A program made the position numbers and the translations under genes. The notes under the pieces are model-generated. The model had not been told where the DNA came from. It saw only the letters and a list, made by a program, of their open reading frames with translations, and did not search any database. This document shows positions 17,556 through 25,804 of a stretch of 64,000 bases of DNA, one piece after another. The stretch spans positions 372,001-436,000 of the forward strand of contig CADEFN010000005.1 of assembly GCA_902826615.1 (NCBI GenBank). The letters run 5' to 3'. This DNA comes from an uncultured Gemmatimonadota bacterium. Its GTDB lineage: Bacteria; Gemmatimonadota; Gemmatimonadetes; Gemmatimonadales; Gemmatimonadaceae. Numbering within the stretch: position 1 is the stretch's first letter; each line of letters starts with the position of its first letter.

Positions 17556-17741
17556 ATGTCGAATTCGTCCGCCACACCGAATTTTTCGCAGGGCTGGGGC
17601 ATCGCCGCTCTGATTACTGCCATGGCCGTGGGCTCCTTTCTCCTGGCTGGCTACATCAAGCAGCAGACGTTTCATTCGCCTAACGATCCGACCGCGCCGT
17701 CGGGCGGGGCGGCACCCGCTCCGGCAGCCGAGGCCCACTAG
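17556..17741 (+). CDS. Small single-pass membrane protein, unknown function
   Basis: 61 aa with one hydrophobic helix at about residues 14-33 (GIAALITAMAVGSFLLAGY) and a Pro/Ala-rich tail ending PAAEAH. No family recognised. It lies 52 nt after the thioredoxin-like gene on the same strand. An octamer GCCTAACG encodes Pro-Asn in its tail. Confidence 0.55.
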   Translation: MSNSSATPNFSQGWGIAALITAMAVGSFLLAGYIKQQTFHSPNDPTAPSGGAAPAPAAEAH

Positions 17742-17872
17742 GGTTTCGGGACATGGCGGAGGGGGCCGCACCGGGTCTTGTGCAGTGTCCCGTGTGACGA
17801 ATGGGGGATCGAACGACGAGTGTGTCCTTGGCATGAGTCCACTTGCCGCTGACCTTGTTGCCCCGATCCAGC

Positions 17873-18379
17873 ATGCCACTACGCCAGTCTTTCCGAATCG
17901 CGCTTTTCATGCTCCCGTTTGCGGGAGTGGTTCAGGCGCAACGCGGCGGGAGTCCGCCCAACTTCGATGGGCCACGCGGCTTCCTGACGGCGTCTCTCTC
18001 CGACGGCGAACCGGTCTCTTTTTTCCTCGAGATTTCGCGCGAAATCGGTCTGCGGGACCGGCAACGGCGCGACCTCATCGAGCTGCGGCGTCGGCTGCGC
18101 GAGCAGAACAAGCCGTTTGTGGCGCGTCTTGATTCCCTGCGCCGCCTGGCTGGCTTCGAGCTCGGAGACCGGGCCAATGTGTCTCGGCGTGACGCCGAGG
18201 CGCTGGAGCGATTCACTGAGTGGGCGCGGCCCGTGACCGACTCGATCCGCATGAACAATGATGTGGCGCGGGCGGAGGCCCGGACCCTGCTGGATTCCGA
18301 CCAGCGGCGACGCGCGGACTCCATCGCAATGTCGCTTCAGGATCCTCCCCGTCGCGGGCGCCGGCGTCCGCGGGGCTGA
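17873..18379 (+). CDS. Exported helical protein, Spy/CpxP-like character
   Basis: 168 aa. A signal peptide (IALFMLPFAGVVQA) is followed by a charged helical stretch, EISREIGLRDRQRRDLIELRR split across two helices, RLREQNKPFVARLDSLRRL and LLDSDQRRRADSI. The spacing of these Arg/Leu-rich helices is like periplasmic Spy/CpxP heavy-metal or folding-stress proteins, but the LTxxQ repeats of true members are not clear. It ends in a very basic RRGRRRPRG tail. The next gene starts 2 nt after its stop, so they are cotranscribed. Confidence 0.65.
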   Translation: MPLRQSFRIALFMLPFAGVVQAQRGGSPPNFDGPRGFLTASLSDGEPVSFFLEISREIGLRDRQRRDLIELRRRLREQNKPFVARLDSLRRLAGFELGDRANVSRRDAEALERFTEWARPVTDSIRMNNDVARAEARTLLDSDQRRRADSIAMSLQDPPRRGRRRPRG

Positions 18380-18381
18380 CC

Positions 18382-19125
18382 GTGGCCTCGGCTGCAGCGG
18401 CCCGCTCGTGGTGGCCTTCGCGACGCACCTGGCTCACCTTCCTAGTGTGGATGACGGCTGCTGCCGTGTTGTTGTCTGTCGGCTACTACGGTGTGTTTGG
18501 TTTCCGCGGTGATCCCGATGGGGCGGCTCGGGTGGCCAACGCACAGGTGGCTGCGGAACTGGAAACGGACGAGCGGGTGCTGGCGCAGGTGCCGGTCTAT
18601 CAGCGTGAGTGGTGGGATTACTACCGGCATACCTATGGTGTCCTGGTGGCGACAAACCGCCGTCTGCTCTTTGCGGGAATGCCGCCGGAGGCGGTCTTAC
18701 ATCGCGACGATGGCCCGCCGCAGGTGGTTGAGGCGAGTTTTCCCCTCGCCCGCGGTATCTCGGTCACACGAGGTCGCGGCTTTCTGGGTCGCGACCGCGT
18801 GGTCGAGCTGAACGCGGCAGGCGCACGCGCGCGGCTGGCGGTGGTGGCTCGGGACGAGGACCGGCTGCAGGCGGTTCTCGACGAAGTGACACGAGCCCAG
18901 GCGGCGTTGCGGGCGGTTTCCGACGCCGAACGACGAGCGGTCGAGGCGGCGGCTGCGGCGGCGCGGCGCCCGGTGCGTCATCTGGTGCAGCGTGGTGAGG
19001 CACTCGACTACATCGCCCGGCGTTATGGTGTCACCGCGGACTCATTGGCGCGCTGGAATGGCCTCACAACATCGCGCATTACGGTGGGTAGCCGTCTTCT
19101 TGTGCGCCCGGGGAGGGAATCATGA
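18382..19125 (+). CDS. Membrane-anchored protein with C-terminal LysM domain
   Basis: 247 aa with a GTG start. A TM helix lies near residues 17-38 (WLTFLVWMTAAAVLLSVGYY). A middle domain with PH-like strand pattern follows (YGVLVATNRRLLFAGMP, ISVTRGRGFLGRDRVVEL), then an Ala/Arg-rich helix, and a LysM motif at about 197-242 (HLVQRGEALDYIARRYGV...LARWNGL...ITVGSRLLV). LysM binds peptidoglycan, so the protein probably sits in the inner membrane reaching the cell wall. Coupled by ATGA overlap to the next gene. Confidence 0.7.
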   Translation: MASAAAARSWWPSRRTWLTFLVWMTAAAVLLSVGYYGVFGFRGDPDGAARVANAQVAAELETDERVLAQVPVYQREWWDYYRHTYGVLVATNRRLLFAGMPPEAVLHRDDGPPQVVEASFPLARGISVTRGRGFLGRDRVVELNAAGARARLAVVARDEDRLQAVLDEVTRAQAALRAVSDAERRAVEAAAAAARRPVRHLVQRGEALDYIARRYGVTADSLARWNGLTTSRITVGSRLLVRPGRES

Positions 19126-19775
19126 CGTTGCGTGAGATCCAGGTAACACGACGCGCGCGGTATGCGGTCGCGGGTGATCCGTCGTCCGCGCGCGAACTCT
19201 GGATTGTGCTGCATGGCTACGGGCAGCTGGCGAGCGGGTTTGTGACAAACTTTTCGCATCTTGTCACGGCAGACCGGGCCATCGTCGCGCCTGAAGCTCT
19301 CAACCGGTACTACGTCGAACCCCAGGGGCATCAGGGTTCACACGCCGAAGTGCCGGTGGGTACCACCTGGATGACCCGCGAGCATCGGGTGGCCGAGATT
19401 GCCGACTACGTGGGGTACCTGGATGCGGTCGCGGCTGCCGAACGGGCGCCCGGCGCCCGTCTGGTGACGGTTGGTTTCTCGCAGGGCGTAGCGACGTTGT
19501 GCCGGTGGATTGCGTTAGGCACCGTGCAGGCGGACCGGGTGGTGGCGTGGGCCGGTGGATGGCCCACCGATCTCGACCCGGGGGCACATCGTGACCGCTT
19601 CCCGTCGGCGGGGGTGGAGGTGGTGCTGGGGAGTCGCGACCAGTTTGCGAGCTGGGTGGACGCGGAGGCCCAGGTGGAACGGCTGCGTGCCAGCGGATTG
19701 CCGGCCACCCTGACCTCGTTCACCGGTGGGCACCGGCTCGACCGGGACACCCTGACTGCCCTGGCGGCGCGTTAG
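19122..19775 (+). CDS. Alpha/beta-hydrolase, phospholipase/carboxylesterase family
   Basis: 217 aa. The fold opens with ELWIVLHGYGQLA, whose HG-Y-G is the oxyanion region. The nucleophile elbow is GFSQG, and the C-terminal histidine lies in FTGGHRLD. This matches the small carboxylesterase/lysophospholipase family (Abhydrolase_2). Its start overlaps the LysM gene stop, and its TAG stop overlaps the TAA stop of the convergent Hsp15 gene by 3 nt. Confidence 0.82.
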   Translation: MTLREIQVTRRARYAVAGDPSSARELWIVLHGYGQLASGFVTNFSHLVTADRAIVAPEALNRYYVEPQGHQGSHAEVPVGTTWMTREHRVAEIADYVGYLDAVAAAERAPGARLVTVGFSQGVATLCRWIALGTVQADRVVAWAGGWPTDLDPGAHRDRFPSAGVEVVLGSRDQFASWVDAEAQVERLRASGLPATLTSFTGGHRLDRDTLTALAAR

Positions 19776-20167
19776 GTGTCGCGTCCGCGCCAGCGGTCAA
19801 TGGCGCGCCGGTCGCGTTTGCTGGGGCGCCCCTCACTCATGAGCCCCGGTCCGGTCGCCTTGAGCTGTGCCGCCAGTTTCTCGCGTGCGAGCACACTCTC
19901 CGGAGTTTCTTCATACAGCTTTTGCGCCACCGTGGCGGGGCCACGCTGCTCACTCAGCCCCCTTACCACGATCTCCTGCGCATAGGGCGGACGGCTGACG
20001 CGAATCCGATCATTGAGCTTCACCAGTCGCGCCCGTTTGGCAGGCTCATCGTTCACCTCGACGCGGCCGATATCGATGGCATCGGCGGCGAGTGCGCGCG
20101 TTTTGAAGAAACGTGCTGCCCACAACCACTTGTCGAGCCGAACAGGTTCCATGGGAGTGTGTGCCAT
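19772..20167 (-). CDS. hslR: S4-domain RNA-binding protein, Hsp15 family
   Basis: 131 aa. The S4 domain covers residues 9-70 (VRLDKWLWAARFFKTRALAADAI..GRVEVN), with KWLWAARFFKTR the usual Hsp15 signature. A basic C-terminal tail (SEGRPSKRDRRAIDRWRG) matches the family. Hsp15 binds the 50S subunit carrying stalled nascent peptidyl-tRNA and helps recycling. Monocistronic, divergent from the hybrid kinase. Confidence 0.88.
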   Translation of the reverse strand: MAHTPMEPVRLDKWLWAARFFKTRALAADAIDIGRVEVNDEPAKRARLVKLNDRIRVSRPPYAQEIVVRGLSEQRGPATVAQKLYEETPESVLAREKLAAQLKATGPGLMSEGRPSKRDRRAIDRWRGRDT

Positions 20168-20239
20168 GAGTCACAGCCTCGTACACACTACTACCCGAGA
20201 CTGTCGAAGTGAACGTCACGCGAATTTCGGGGCGTGGCG

Positions 20240-21535
20240 ATGGAGGGTTCAGGGGCAAGGGTGGGACAAGTTGTCGCGATCAAAACGAAGGTTTCCGTCT
20301 CACTGCTGCGCCATGCAATGCCGCCGTCCATGACCCTTTCACGCGCCGACCTGCCGGTGTCGCCCACGACCAACGAAGCGCTGGCCCGGGCGGCCGAGCG
20401 CGTTGAGGCCATTGTGCGGCTGGCCGGGGGGGTCGCCCACGACTTCAACAACTTGCTGACGGTGATTGGTGCCAACGCGCACCATCTGGAGCAGGTACTG
20501 GGCGGTAATTCACCGCATGCCGCCGAAGCCGCCGAAATTTCCGAAGCCGCACGCCGCGCCGCGACCCTGACCCACCAGCTCCTGGCGTTCAGCCGCCAGC
20601 TCGTGCTGCAGCCGCGACCGACGGACCTGACCGATGTGCTCGACGCACGCTGGCACTCCCTGGTGGAGATCGGGGGATCGCGGGTGCAGTTGCGACGCAC
20701 CGTGGAGTCTTCGTTAGGCACGGTGATCGTCGACCCGCATCTGATCGGGCAGGCCCTGACCCATGTGGTCCGGAATGCGGTGGAAGCCATGCCCCATGGC
20801 GGTGTGGTCGACCTCGTCATCAGCAACGCCGATGTCGACAGCGACTTTGCGGCACAACATCACCCCATGCCGCGTGATGCCTATGTGCTCATCGAAGTGC
20901 GTGACACGGGGCGCGGCATGGACGCCACCACGCTCGCTCGCGCCCTCGAACCCTTCTTTTCCACCAAGGGAACGAAACATGGGCGCGGCATGGGACTGCC
21001 CGCCGTGTATGGCATTGTGAAGCAGAGCGGCGGATTCATCTGGCTCGACAGCGCCGAAAATCAGGGGACCAGCTGCCGCATCTATCTGCCCAGGGCCGCG
21101 ACCCCGTCGCCCATGCAGGGGCTCCGTCAGCCGGCGCGCACCGTCAGCAGTGGTGGTCGCGAAACCGTGCTGGTGGTGGAGGATGAAGAACTCGTCCGTC
21201 TCCTGACACGGCGCACCCTCGAACGGAGCGGCTATCGCGTCTTCGATGCGCCTAACGCCGATGCCGCGCTGGCCCTGGTGCGCGACCACGGTGTGCAGCC
21301 CGATCTGCTGGTCACCGACATCGTCATGCCGGGGATGGATGGACGTGCCCTGGCGAGTGTGCTCAGTCAGCAGCTGCCGGGGCTCGCCGTGGTGCTCATG
21401 TCAGGGTACTTCGACCAACGCGACGGCGGGGCGTCGATTGCGGGCGAGCCATGGGCCTTCCTGCCGAAGCCGTTTACGCTGGCCGACCTGAGAACGGCGG
21501 TCCGCGACGCCCTCACCCTCGAACGGGCCCTCTGA
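20240..21535 (+). CDS. Hybrid histidine kinase with receiver domain, no obvious sensor
   Basis: 431 aa from ATG 20240; later ATGs such as 20330 are possible. DHp helix with LAGGVAHDFNNLLTVIGA (phospho-acceptor His near 67), then the ATPase with N-box HVVRNAVEAM, G1 DTGRGMD and G2 GRGMGLPAVYGIV, then a receiver domain starting VLVVEDEELVRLL with phospho-acceptor Asp near 360 (VTDIVMPGMDG) and conserved LPKPF Lys. No TM or PAS sensor is present, so it is cytoplasmic and the input is unknown. The HDFNNLL class usually works in His-Asp relays with separate regulators. Confidence 0.85.
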   Translation: MEGSGARVGQVVAIKTKVSVSLLRHAMPPSMTLSRADLPVSPTTNEALARAAERVEAIVRLAGGVAHDFNNLLTVIGANAHHLEQVLGGNSPHAAEAAEISEAARRAATLTHQLLAFSRQLVLQPRPTDLTDVLDARWHSLVEIGGSRVQLRRTVESSLGTVIVDPHLIGQALTHVVRNAVEAMPHGGVVDLVISNADVDSDFAAQHHPMPRDAYVLIEVRDTGRGMDATTLARALEPFFSTKGTKHGRGMGLPAVYGIVKQSGGFIWLDSAENQGTSCRIYLPRAATPSPMQGLRQPARTVSSGGRETVLVVEDEELVRLLTRRTLERSGYRVFDAPNADAALALVRDHGVQPDLLVTDIVMPGMDGRALASVLSQQLPGLAVVLMSGYFDQRDGGASIAGEPWAFLPKPFTLADLRTAVRDALTLERAL

Positions 21536-21740
21536 CAATCCGGTAGCGTGTGCCGGGCGTAGACACGGCGATGCCTCTCGCCGACCCCGCCCGCACATGT
21601 CCACCGAAGTCCTGCGCCTGACACTCACCGGATCGTTCTTCTCCCGCATGCGGGGAGACGACTCGGCGCGGCGCATGCCGGAGCGGCAAGTCCACGTTGC
21701 GCGGGTGCGGGAGGGGGATCAGGTTCAGGGGCGTTCCACC

Positions 21741-22367
21741 ATGCCCTCACCCCGCCCCACCGCGATGCCCACCGCGCCCCAACCGCCCACGCCAGGTGAC
21801 CTCGAGGTCATGTCGCGTGTGTCCGCCGGGGATGAACGGGCCCTCGCGCAGTTGTACGATCGCTACTCGACATTTGCCTATTCGCTCGCCGCCGCCATTG
21901 TGCGCGATGCGTCGGACGCCGAAGAAGTTGTGGCCGAGGCGTTTTCACAGGTCTGGCGGACCGCCGCCGGATTCGACGCCGGGCGGGGGAGTGTGGTGGC
22001 CTGGATTTCCACGATTGTGCGGACCCGCTCACTCGACTTGATCCGGTCGCAGAAACGCCGGGCGAAAATGCTCGATCAGGCCGCTGCGATGACCGAAGAG
22101 GGCGCGTCCCCCGGGTTGTCGAGTGGGGCTCCGGATGCCGATCGGGGCGTGGAAGTGTCGGAGGTGCAGGCTCTGGTGCGGCGTTCGCTGGCGGAATTGC
22201 CGGCGCCGCAGCGTCAGGTGCTGGAACTGGCCTACTTTGGCGGGCTCTCGCAAAGCGAAATTGCTGACAAGCTCAAGGAGCCGTTAGGCACGGTGAAAAC
22301 ACGCATGCGTGCCGGCATGGAGAAGATGCGCCAGAACCTCGGCCCCGTCCTGGGAGGTCTGCGATGA
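21741..22367 (+). CDS. ECF-type RNA polymerase sigma factor (SigK-like)
   Basis: 208 aa. Region 2 (LYDRYSTFAYSLAAAIV...AEEVVAEAFSQVWR...WISTIVRTRSLDLIR) and region 4 (LAELPAPQRQVLELAYFGGLSQSEIADKLKEPLGTVKTRM) are complete. A short acidic/Ser-rich linker joins them. The VWRTAAGFD / RSLDLIRSQKRR pattern resembles the SigK/ECF19 type, usually paired with RskA anti-sigma factors. The ORF extends to 21597 but the Pro-rich start at 21741 is closest to the family. The next gene overlaps by ATGA and is a very short anti-sigma. Confidence 0.88.
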   Translation: MPSPRPTAMPTAPQPPTPGDLEVMSRVSAGDERALAQLYDRYSTFAYSLAAAIVRDASDAEEVVAEAFSQVWRTAAGFDAGRGSVVAWISTIVRTRSLDLIRSQKRRAKMLDQAAAMTEEGASPGLSSGAPDADRGVEVSEVQALVRRSLAELPAPQRQVLELAYFGGLSQSEIADKLKEPLGTVKTRMRAGMEKMRQNLGPVLGGLR

Positions 22368-22585
22368 TCGCCCTGGTGCAGCGTGGCGATGCAGCCTCCT
22401 ATGTGCTCGGCGCGATCGGCGGCGAGGAAGCGCTCGCCTTCGAACGGCTGATGGCCGCGGACACGTCGCTGGCCCTCGAGGTGGACGCCTTGCGCGAGGT
22501 CGCGGCGTTGCTGGCGTATGCGGCACCGATGGCGCCGGTGCCGGGTGGATTGCGGGGGAGGGTGGTGAAAGCTGTCACGGGTTAG
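22364..22585 (+). CDS. Short anti-sigma factor domain, no membrane helix
   Basis: 73 aa. YVLGAIGGEEALAFERLMAAD matches the N-terminal sigma-binding domain of RskA-type anti-sigma factors, which normally continue with a TM helix and an extracytoplasmic domain. Here the frame stops after VVKAVTG and immediately meets the convergent dehydratase gene. Either a truncation has removed the sensor part or this lineage uses a soluble regulator. Translationally coupled to the sigma gene. Confidence 0.7.
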   Translation: MIALVQRGDAASYVLGAIGGEEALAFERLMAADTSLALEVDALREVAALLAYAAPMAPVPGGLRGRVVKAVTG

Positions 22586-23550
22586 GTGGCGAGCACCTCG
22601 CGCAGCGTCGCGGCATCGATGTTGCCCCCACTCGCCACAATCCCTACACGCTGACCGGCCAGCATGGGGGCCAGTTTGCGGAGACCAGCCAGCCCACCGG
22701 CTCCCGAGCCTTCGACCAGCGTGTGGGTGGTACGAAGCAGCGCTCGCAACGCGTCGGCGATTTCGGCGTCGGTGACCGTGATGAATCCGGCGAGGCCCTC
22801 CAGGAGGGCCGGAAAGGTGAGGGCGTAGGCACTGCGGGTCGCGAGCCCGTCGGCAAAGGTGTCGGCGCGGTCGGTCGTGAGCATTCGCCCCGCGTGGTAG
22901 CTGTCATGAGAGGCCGGGGCGCCCGCGGCTTGCACCGCGTACACCTTGATGTCGGGCTTGAGTGCTCGCGCCGCCGTCATGGCCCCCACGGCCTGCGAGC
23001 CGCCACCGACCACCACCACGATGGCATCGAGGTCGGGCGCCTGCTCGATCAATTCGACGGACAAGGTCGCGGCGCCCTCGAGGATCCTCGGATCGTTTGT
23101 CGAGTGGGCGAGAGCCGCCCCTTCACTCGTCACGATGCGCTGCGCAATGTTGACCGCGGCGTCGTAGTCGTGCCCCTCCTCGATGACGGTGGCGCCGAAC
23201 GCCCGCATCCCGGCATTTTTGTCGGGGTTGTTGCCGACTGGTACGCAGATGGTCGCGCGCACCCCGAACAGGTGGCCGGCCCAGGCCAGCCCCAGCCCAT
23301 GGTTGCCCCGGGTCGCGGCCACCACTCCCCGCTGACGGGCCTCGTCAGGCAGCGCCGTCATGAAAGCCATGCCGTTGCGCGCCTTGAACGAGCCCGTCGG
23401 GTTGAAGTTTTCGTGTTTGACCGTCGCGCGGATGCCATGTCCCACCCACTCATCGAGCAGGGGGTAGGTGCGGACTGGTGAGACGGGCACGTATGGGGCG
23501 ATCCGTGTATGCGCGGCGCGCACACCCTCGATGGTGATGGGCCAGGTCAT
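22582..23550 (-). CDS. Threonine dehydratase-like PLP enzyme
   Basis: 322 aa, fold type II PLP enzyme without a C-terminal ACT domain. The PLP-Lys motif is NPTGSFKARN, a G-G-G-S-Q phosphate loop is visible as VVVGGGSQAVG, and GSGAGGLAG lies near the end. It resembles catabolic or serine/threonine dehydratases (pyridoxal-dependent, giving 2-oxobutyrate or pyruvate and ammonia). A racemase in the same fold cannot be excluded. ATG 23550 is chosen; upstream frame to 23745 overlaps the start of the divergent barrel gene and has no family match. Confidence 0.85.
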   Translation of the reverse strand: MTWPITIEGVRAAHTRIAPYVPVSPVRTYPLLDEWVGHGIRATVKHENFNPTGSFKARNGMAFMTALPDEARQRGVVAATRGNHGLGLAWAGHLFGVRATICVPVGNNPDKNAGMRAFGATVIEEGHDYDAAVNIAQRIVTSEGAALAHSTNDPRILEGAATLSVELIEQAPDLDAIVVVVGGGSQAVGAMTAARALKPDIKVYAVQAAGAPASHDSYHAGRMLTTDRADTFADGLATRSAYALTFPALLEGLAGFITVTDAEIADALRALLRTTHTLVEGSGAGGLAGLRKLAPMLAGQRVGIVASGGNIDAATLREVLAT

Positions 23551-23688
23551 GGGTTGGTCGGGGCGAAAGTCGTCGAGGTCATTGTGGCTGGCGCGCAGAA
23601 TGTACGCGCATGAAACTCCGATCGGGGACGGGCGTAGAAAAGGTGCAGGCAGCAGCTCAGGAATTGGTCCTCGAACGAGCGTATTGAT

Positions 23689-24429
23689 ATGGCAACGGGT
23701 CGTGTGTGGTTGACGGCGGCAGGCGTCGCCCTGATGGTGCCCCAACTGGTACTGGCACAGGTGTTTCGTGTCGGTGGCAACGAAGATCGTGACACGGGGC
23801 CGAGGCGCTCGCCGGTGTTCGGTGGTGGCAGTGTCGTGTACGGGCGCCCCACGGGCGATTTCGCTGACTATGTCCGCCAGGGATTCGGCGTGGACGGGTT
23901 CGGTCGCTTCAAGGTGGATCGCCGGGGAATCTTTTCGTTAGGTCTGGAAGGGGGCTGGATGCAGTATGGTCGCGAGACCTTCCGGGCGCCGCTCTCCTCC
24001 ACGGTAGGTCGCATCAATGTCGACGTCACCACCTCAAACAACATCGTCTTCCTTGGCTTCGGGCCGCAGCTCATGGTGCCGAGTGGCCCGGTTCGGCCTT
24101 ACGTCTCCGGAAGCGTGGGTTTCTCGTACTTCTTCACCGAGTCGTCGGTGGAGGGATCGAACAACAACAATTTCAGCTTCGCGGAAACGACAAACTTCGA
24201 CGACTTCGTTTTTGCGACCACCGGTGGTGCGGGTGTGTACATCCCGATCGGGCGAACGCGTGAGGCGGGGCTCGATATCGGGGTGCGGTATCACAACAGC
24301 GGTGAGGCGCAGTACCTGCGAGAAGACTCCATCGTGGACCGTCCCGGGACCACGCCGCTGATCAACCCAATCCAGAGTCAGACCAAGCTGCTGAGTTATC
24401 GGATCGGGATGGTGATCGGGTTGCGATAG
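23689..24429 (+). CDS. Outer-membrane beta-barrel protein (porin-family-like)
   Basis: 246 aa. Signal peptide (VWLTAAGVALMVPQLVLA) and repeating amphipathic strands: VFGGGSVVYG, GRFKVDRRGIFSLGLEGG, IVFLGFGPQLMVP, VRPYVSGSVGFSYFF, ending with SYRIGMVIGLR. OmpW/OprF-like small barrels have this pattern. An Asn-rich loop (GSNNNNFSFAETTNFDDF) is unusual. A strong terminator follows 12 nt downstream. Confidence 0.75.
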   Translation: MATGRVWLTAAGVALMVPQLVLAQVFRVGGNEDRDTGPRRSPVFGGGSVVYGRPTGDFADYVRQGFGVDGFGRFKVDRRGIFSLGLEGGWMQYGRETFRAPLSSTVGRINVDVTTSNNIVFLGFGPQLMVPSGPVRPYVSGSVGFSYFFTESSVEGSNNNNFSFAETTNFDDFVFATTGGAGVYIPIGRTREAGLDIGVRYHNSGEAQYLREDSIVDRPGTTPLINPIQSQTKLLSYRIGMVIGLR

Positions 24430-24441
24430 ACGATGGTGAGA

Positions 24442-24468
24442 CGAGGGAGCCCAAGGGCTCCCTCGTTT
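24442..24468 (+). terminator. Intrinsic terminator after the barrel gene
   Basis: An 11-bp perfect GC-rich stem (CGAGGGAGCCC/GGGCTCCCTCG) with a 2-nt apparent loop is followed by TTT. This is the clearest intrinsic terminator in the window. Confidence 0.8.
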
Positions 24469-24505
24469 GCTTGCTGCCGGCAGTGCCTCGCACCAGCTTT
24501 GCGGA

Positions 24506-25804
24506 GTGAATTCTCCCTCCACCGCGCGTCCGGGCAGGACCAGTGCTGAAGGCGTTCGCGCGGTAGCGGCCCTCGTGGTCGGCTTCGGCATTGGCGCCGC
24601 GCTGAATGTCTGGAGTCCCTCGATGGCACAGGGTGTCCTGCAGGTCACGGACCCCATCGGGACACTCTGGGTCAACGGGATTCGCATGACGGTGATTCCA
24701 CTCGTCGTGTCTCTCCTGATCACTGGAGTCACGCAAACCCGTGCGACAGGCGACGTCGCTCGTATCGGTGGGCGGGCCGTGCTGGTGTTTCTCGCCATGC
24801 TCGCCGGGATCGCCGCCGTTACCGGAGTGCTGGCGCCGATCGTGTACCGCTACCTGACGGTCGATCCTTCTGCTGCGGCTGCGTTGCGGGCGTCGGTGGG
24901 GGGGGCGGCCACCACGGTTCCCGACCTCCCCTCGTTCACGAGCTGGCTGACCAACCTCGTGCCGGTCAATCCGGTGAAGGCGGCAACCGATGGGGCGATG
25001 CTGCCGTTGATCGTGTTCACGATCGCCTTCGCGCTGGCCATGCGATTTCTGGCTGAACGCGAACGCGTGGCCCTGACGAGTTTCTTCCGCAGTATGTCGG
25101 AGGCGATGCTCGTGCTCGTCCGCTGGGTCCTTGCGCTCGCCCCGTTAGGCATCGGGGCACTCGCCGTCTCACTCGGTGTGCGTCTGGGCGTCAGCGCCGC
25201 CGGAGCGGTGGGGTTCTACCTGGCGTCGCACCTGGCGCTGATCGTCGTGGCCATCGGCATCATCTATGTCGTGGCGCTTGTCTTTGGGGGCGCACCGTTC
25301 GGCACCTTTGTGCGGGCCATTCTCCCGGCACAAGCCATCGCCGCCAGCACGCGCTCCACCCTGGCGGCGATTCCCGTGATGCTCGAAGCCGCCGAAACAA
25401 AACTCGGCGTGCCCCGCGAGACGAGCGGGTTCGTGATCCCCTTTGCGGTCTCGATTTTCCGGCTCAACCTGGCCGTCTCATGGATTGTCGGCGGGTTGTT
25501 CATCGCCAAACTCTACGGCACCGACTTCCCGCTGTCGTCGGTGGTGACGATCGGAGTGGCGGCGGTGCTGATGAGTTTCAGTGTGCCGGGGATTCCCAGT
25601 GGCAGCCTCTTCATCATCGCCCCTGTTTTTCCGCAGGTAGGGTTACCGCCAGAGGGCGTGGGGATCCTGATCGCATTGGACGCACTCCCCGATGTGCTCA
25701 AGACCACGCTGAACGCGACGGGTCAGATGACGGCGGTGTCGATTGTGGGCGGGAGCGGACGCAAGACGCGAGAGCCGACAGGCACAGACGAGTTGGGGAG
25801 TTAA
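24506..25804 (+). CDS. DAACS-family dicarboxylate/amino-acid:cation symporter
   Basis: About 432 aa with eight hydrophobic segments and two re-entrant loops. Hallmarks include NPVKAATDGAMLPLIVFTIAF, STRSTLAAIPVMLEAAE (the Ser-rich HP1 region), GFVIPFAVSIFRLN (TM7) and PSGSLFIIAPVFPQVGLP (HP2). These carriers couple Na+ or H+ to uptake of glutamate, aspartate or C4-dicarboxylates. I choose GTG 24506 because the TTG at 24467 lies in the preceding terminator tail. The stop overlaps that of the convergent exonuclease gene (TTAA). Confidence 0.85.
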   Translation: MNSPSTARPGRTSAEGVRAVAALVVGFGIGAALNVWSPSMAQGVLQVTDPIGTLWVNGIRMTVIPLVVSLLITGVTQTRATGDVARIGGRAVLVFLAMLAGIAAVTGVLAPIVYRYLTVDPSAAAALRASVGGAATTVPDLPSFTSWLTNLVPVNPVKAATDGAMLPLIVFTIAFALAMRFLAERERVALTSFFRSMSEAMLVLVRWVLALAPLGIGALAVSLGVRLGVSAAGAVGFYLASHLALIVVAIGIIYVVALVFGGAPFGTFVRAILPAQAIAASTRSTLAAIPVMLEAAETKLGVPRETSGFVIPFAVSIFRLNLAVSWIVGGLFIAKLYGTDFPLSSVVTIGVAAVLMSFSVPGIPSGSLFIIAPVFPQVGLPPEGVGILIALDALPDVLKTTLNATGQMTAVSIVGGSGRKTREPTGTDELGS

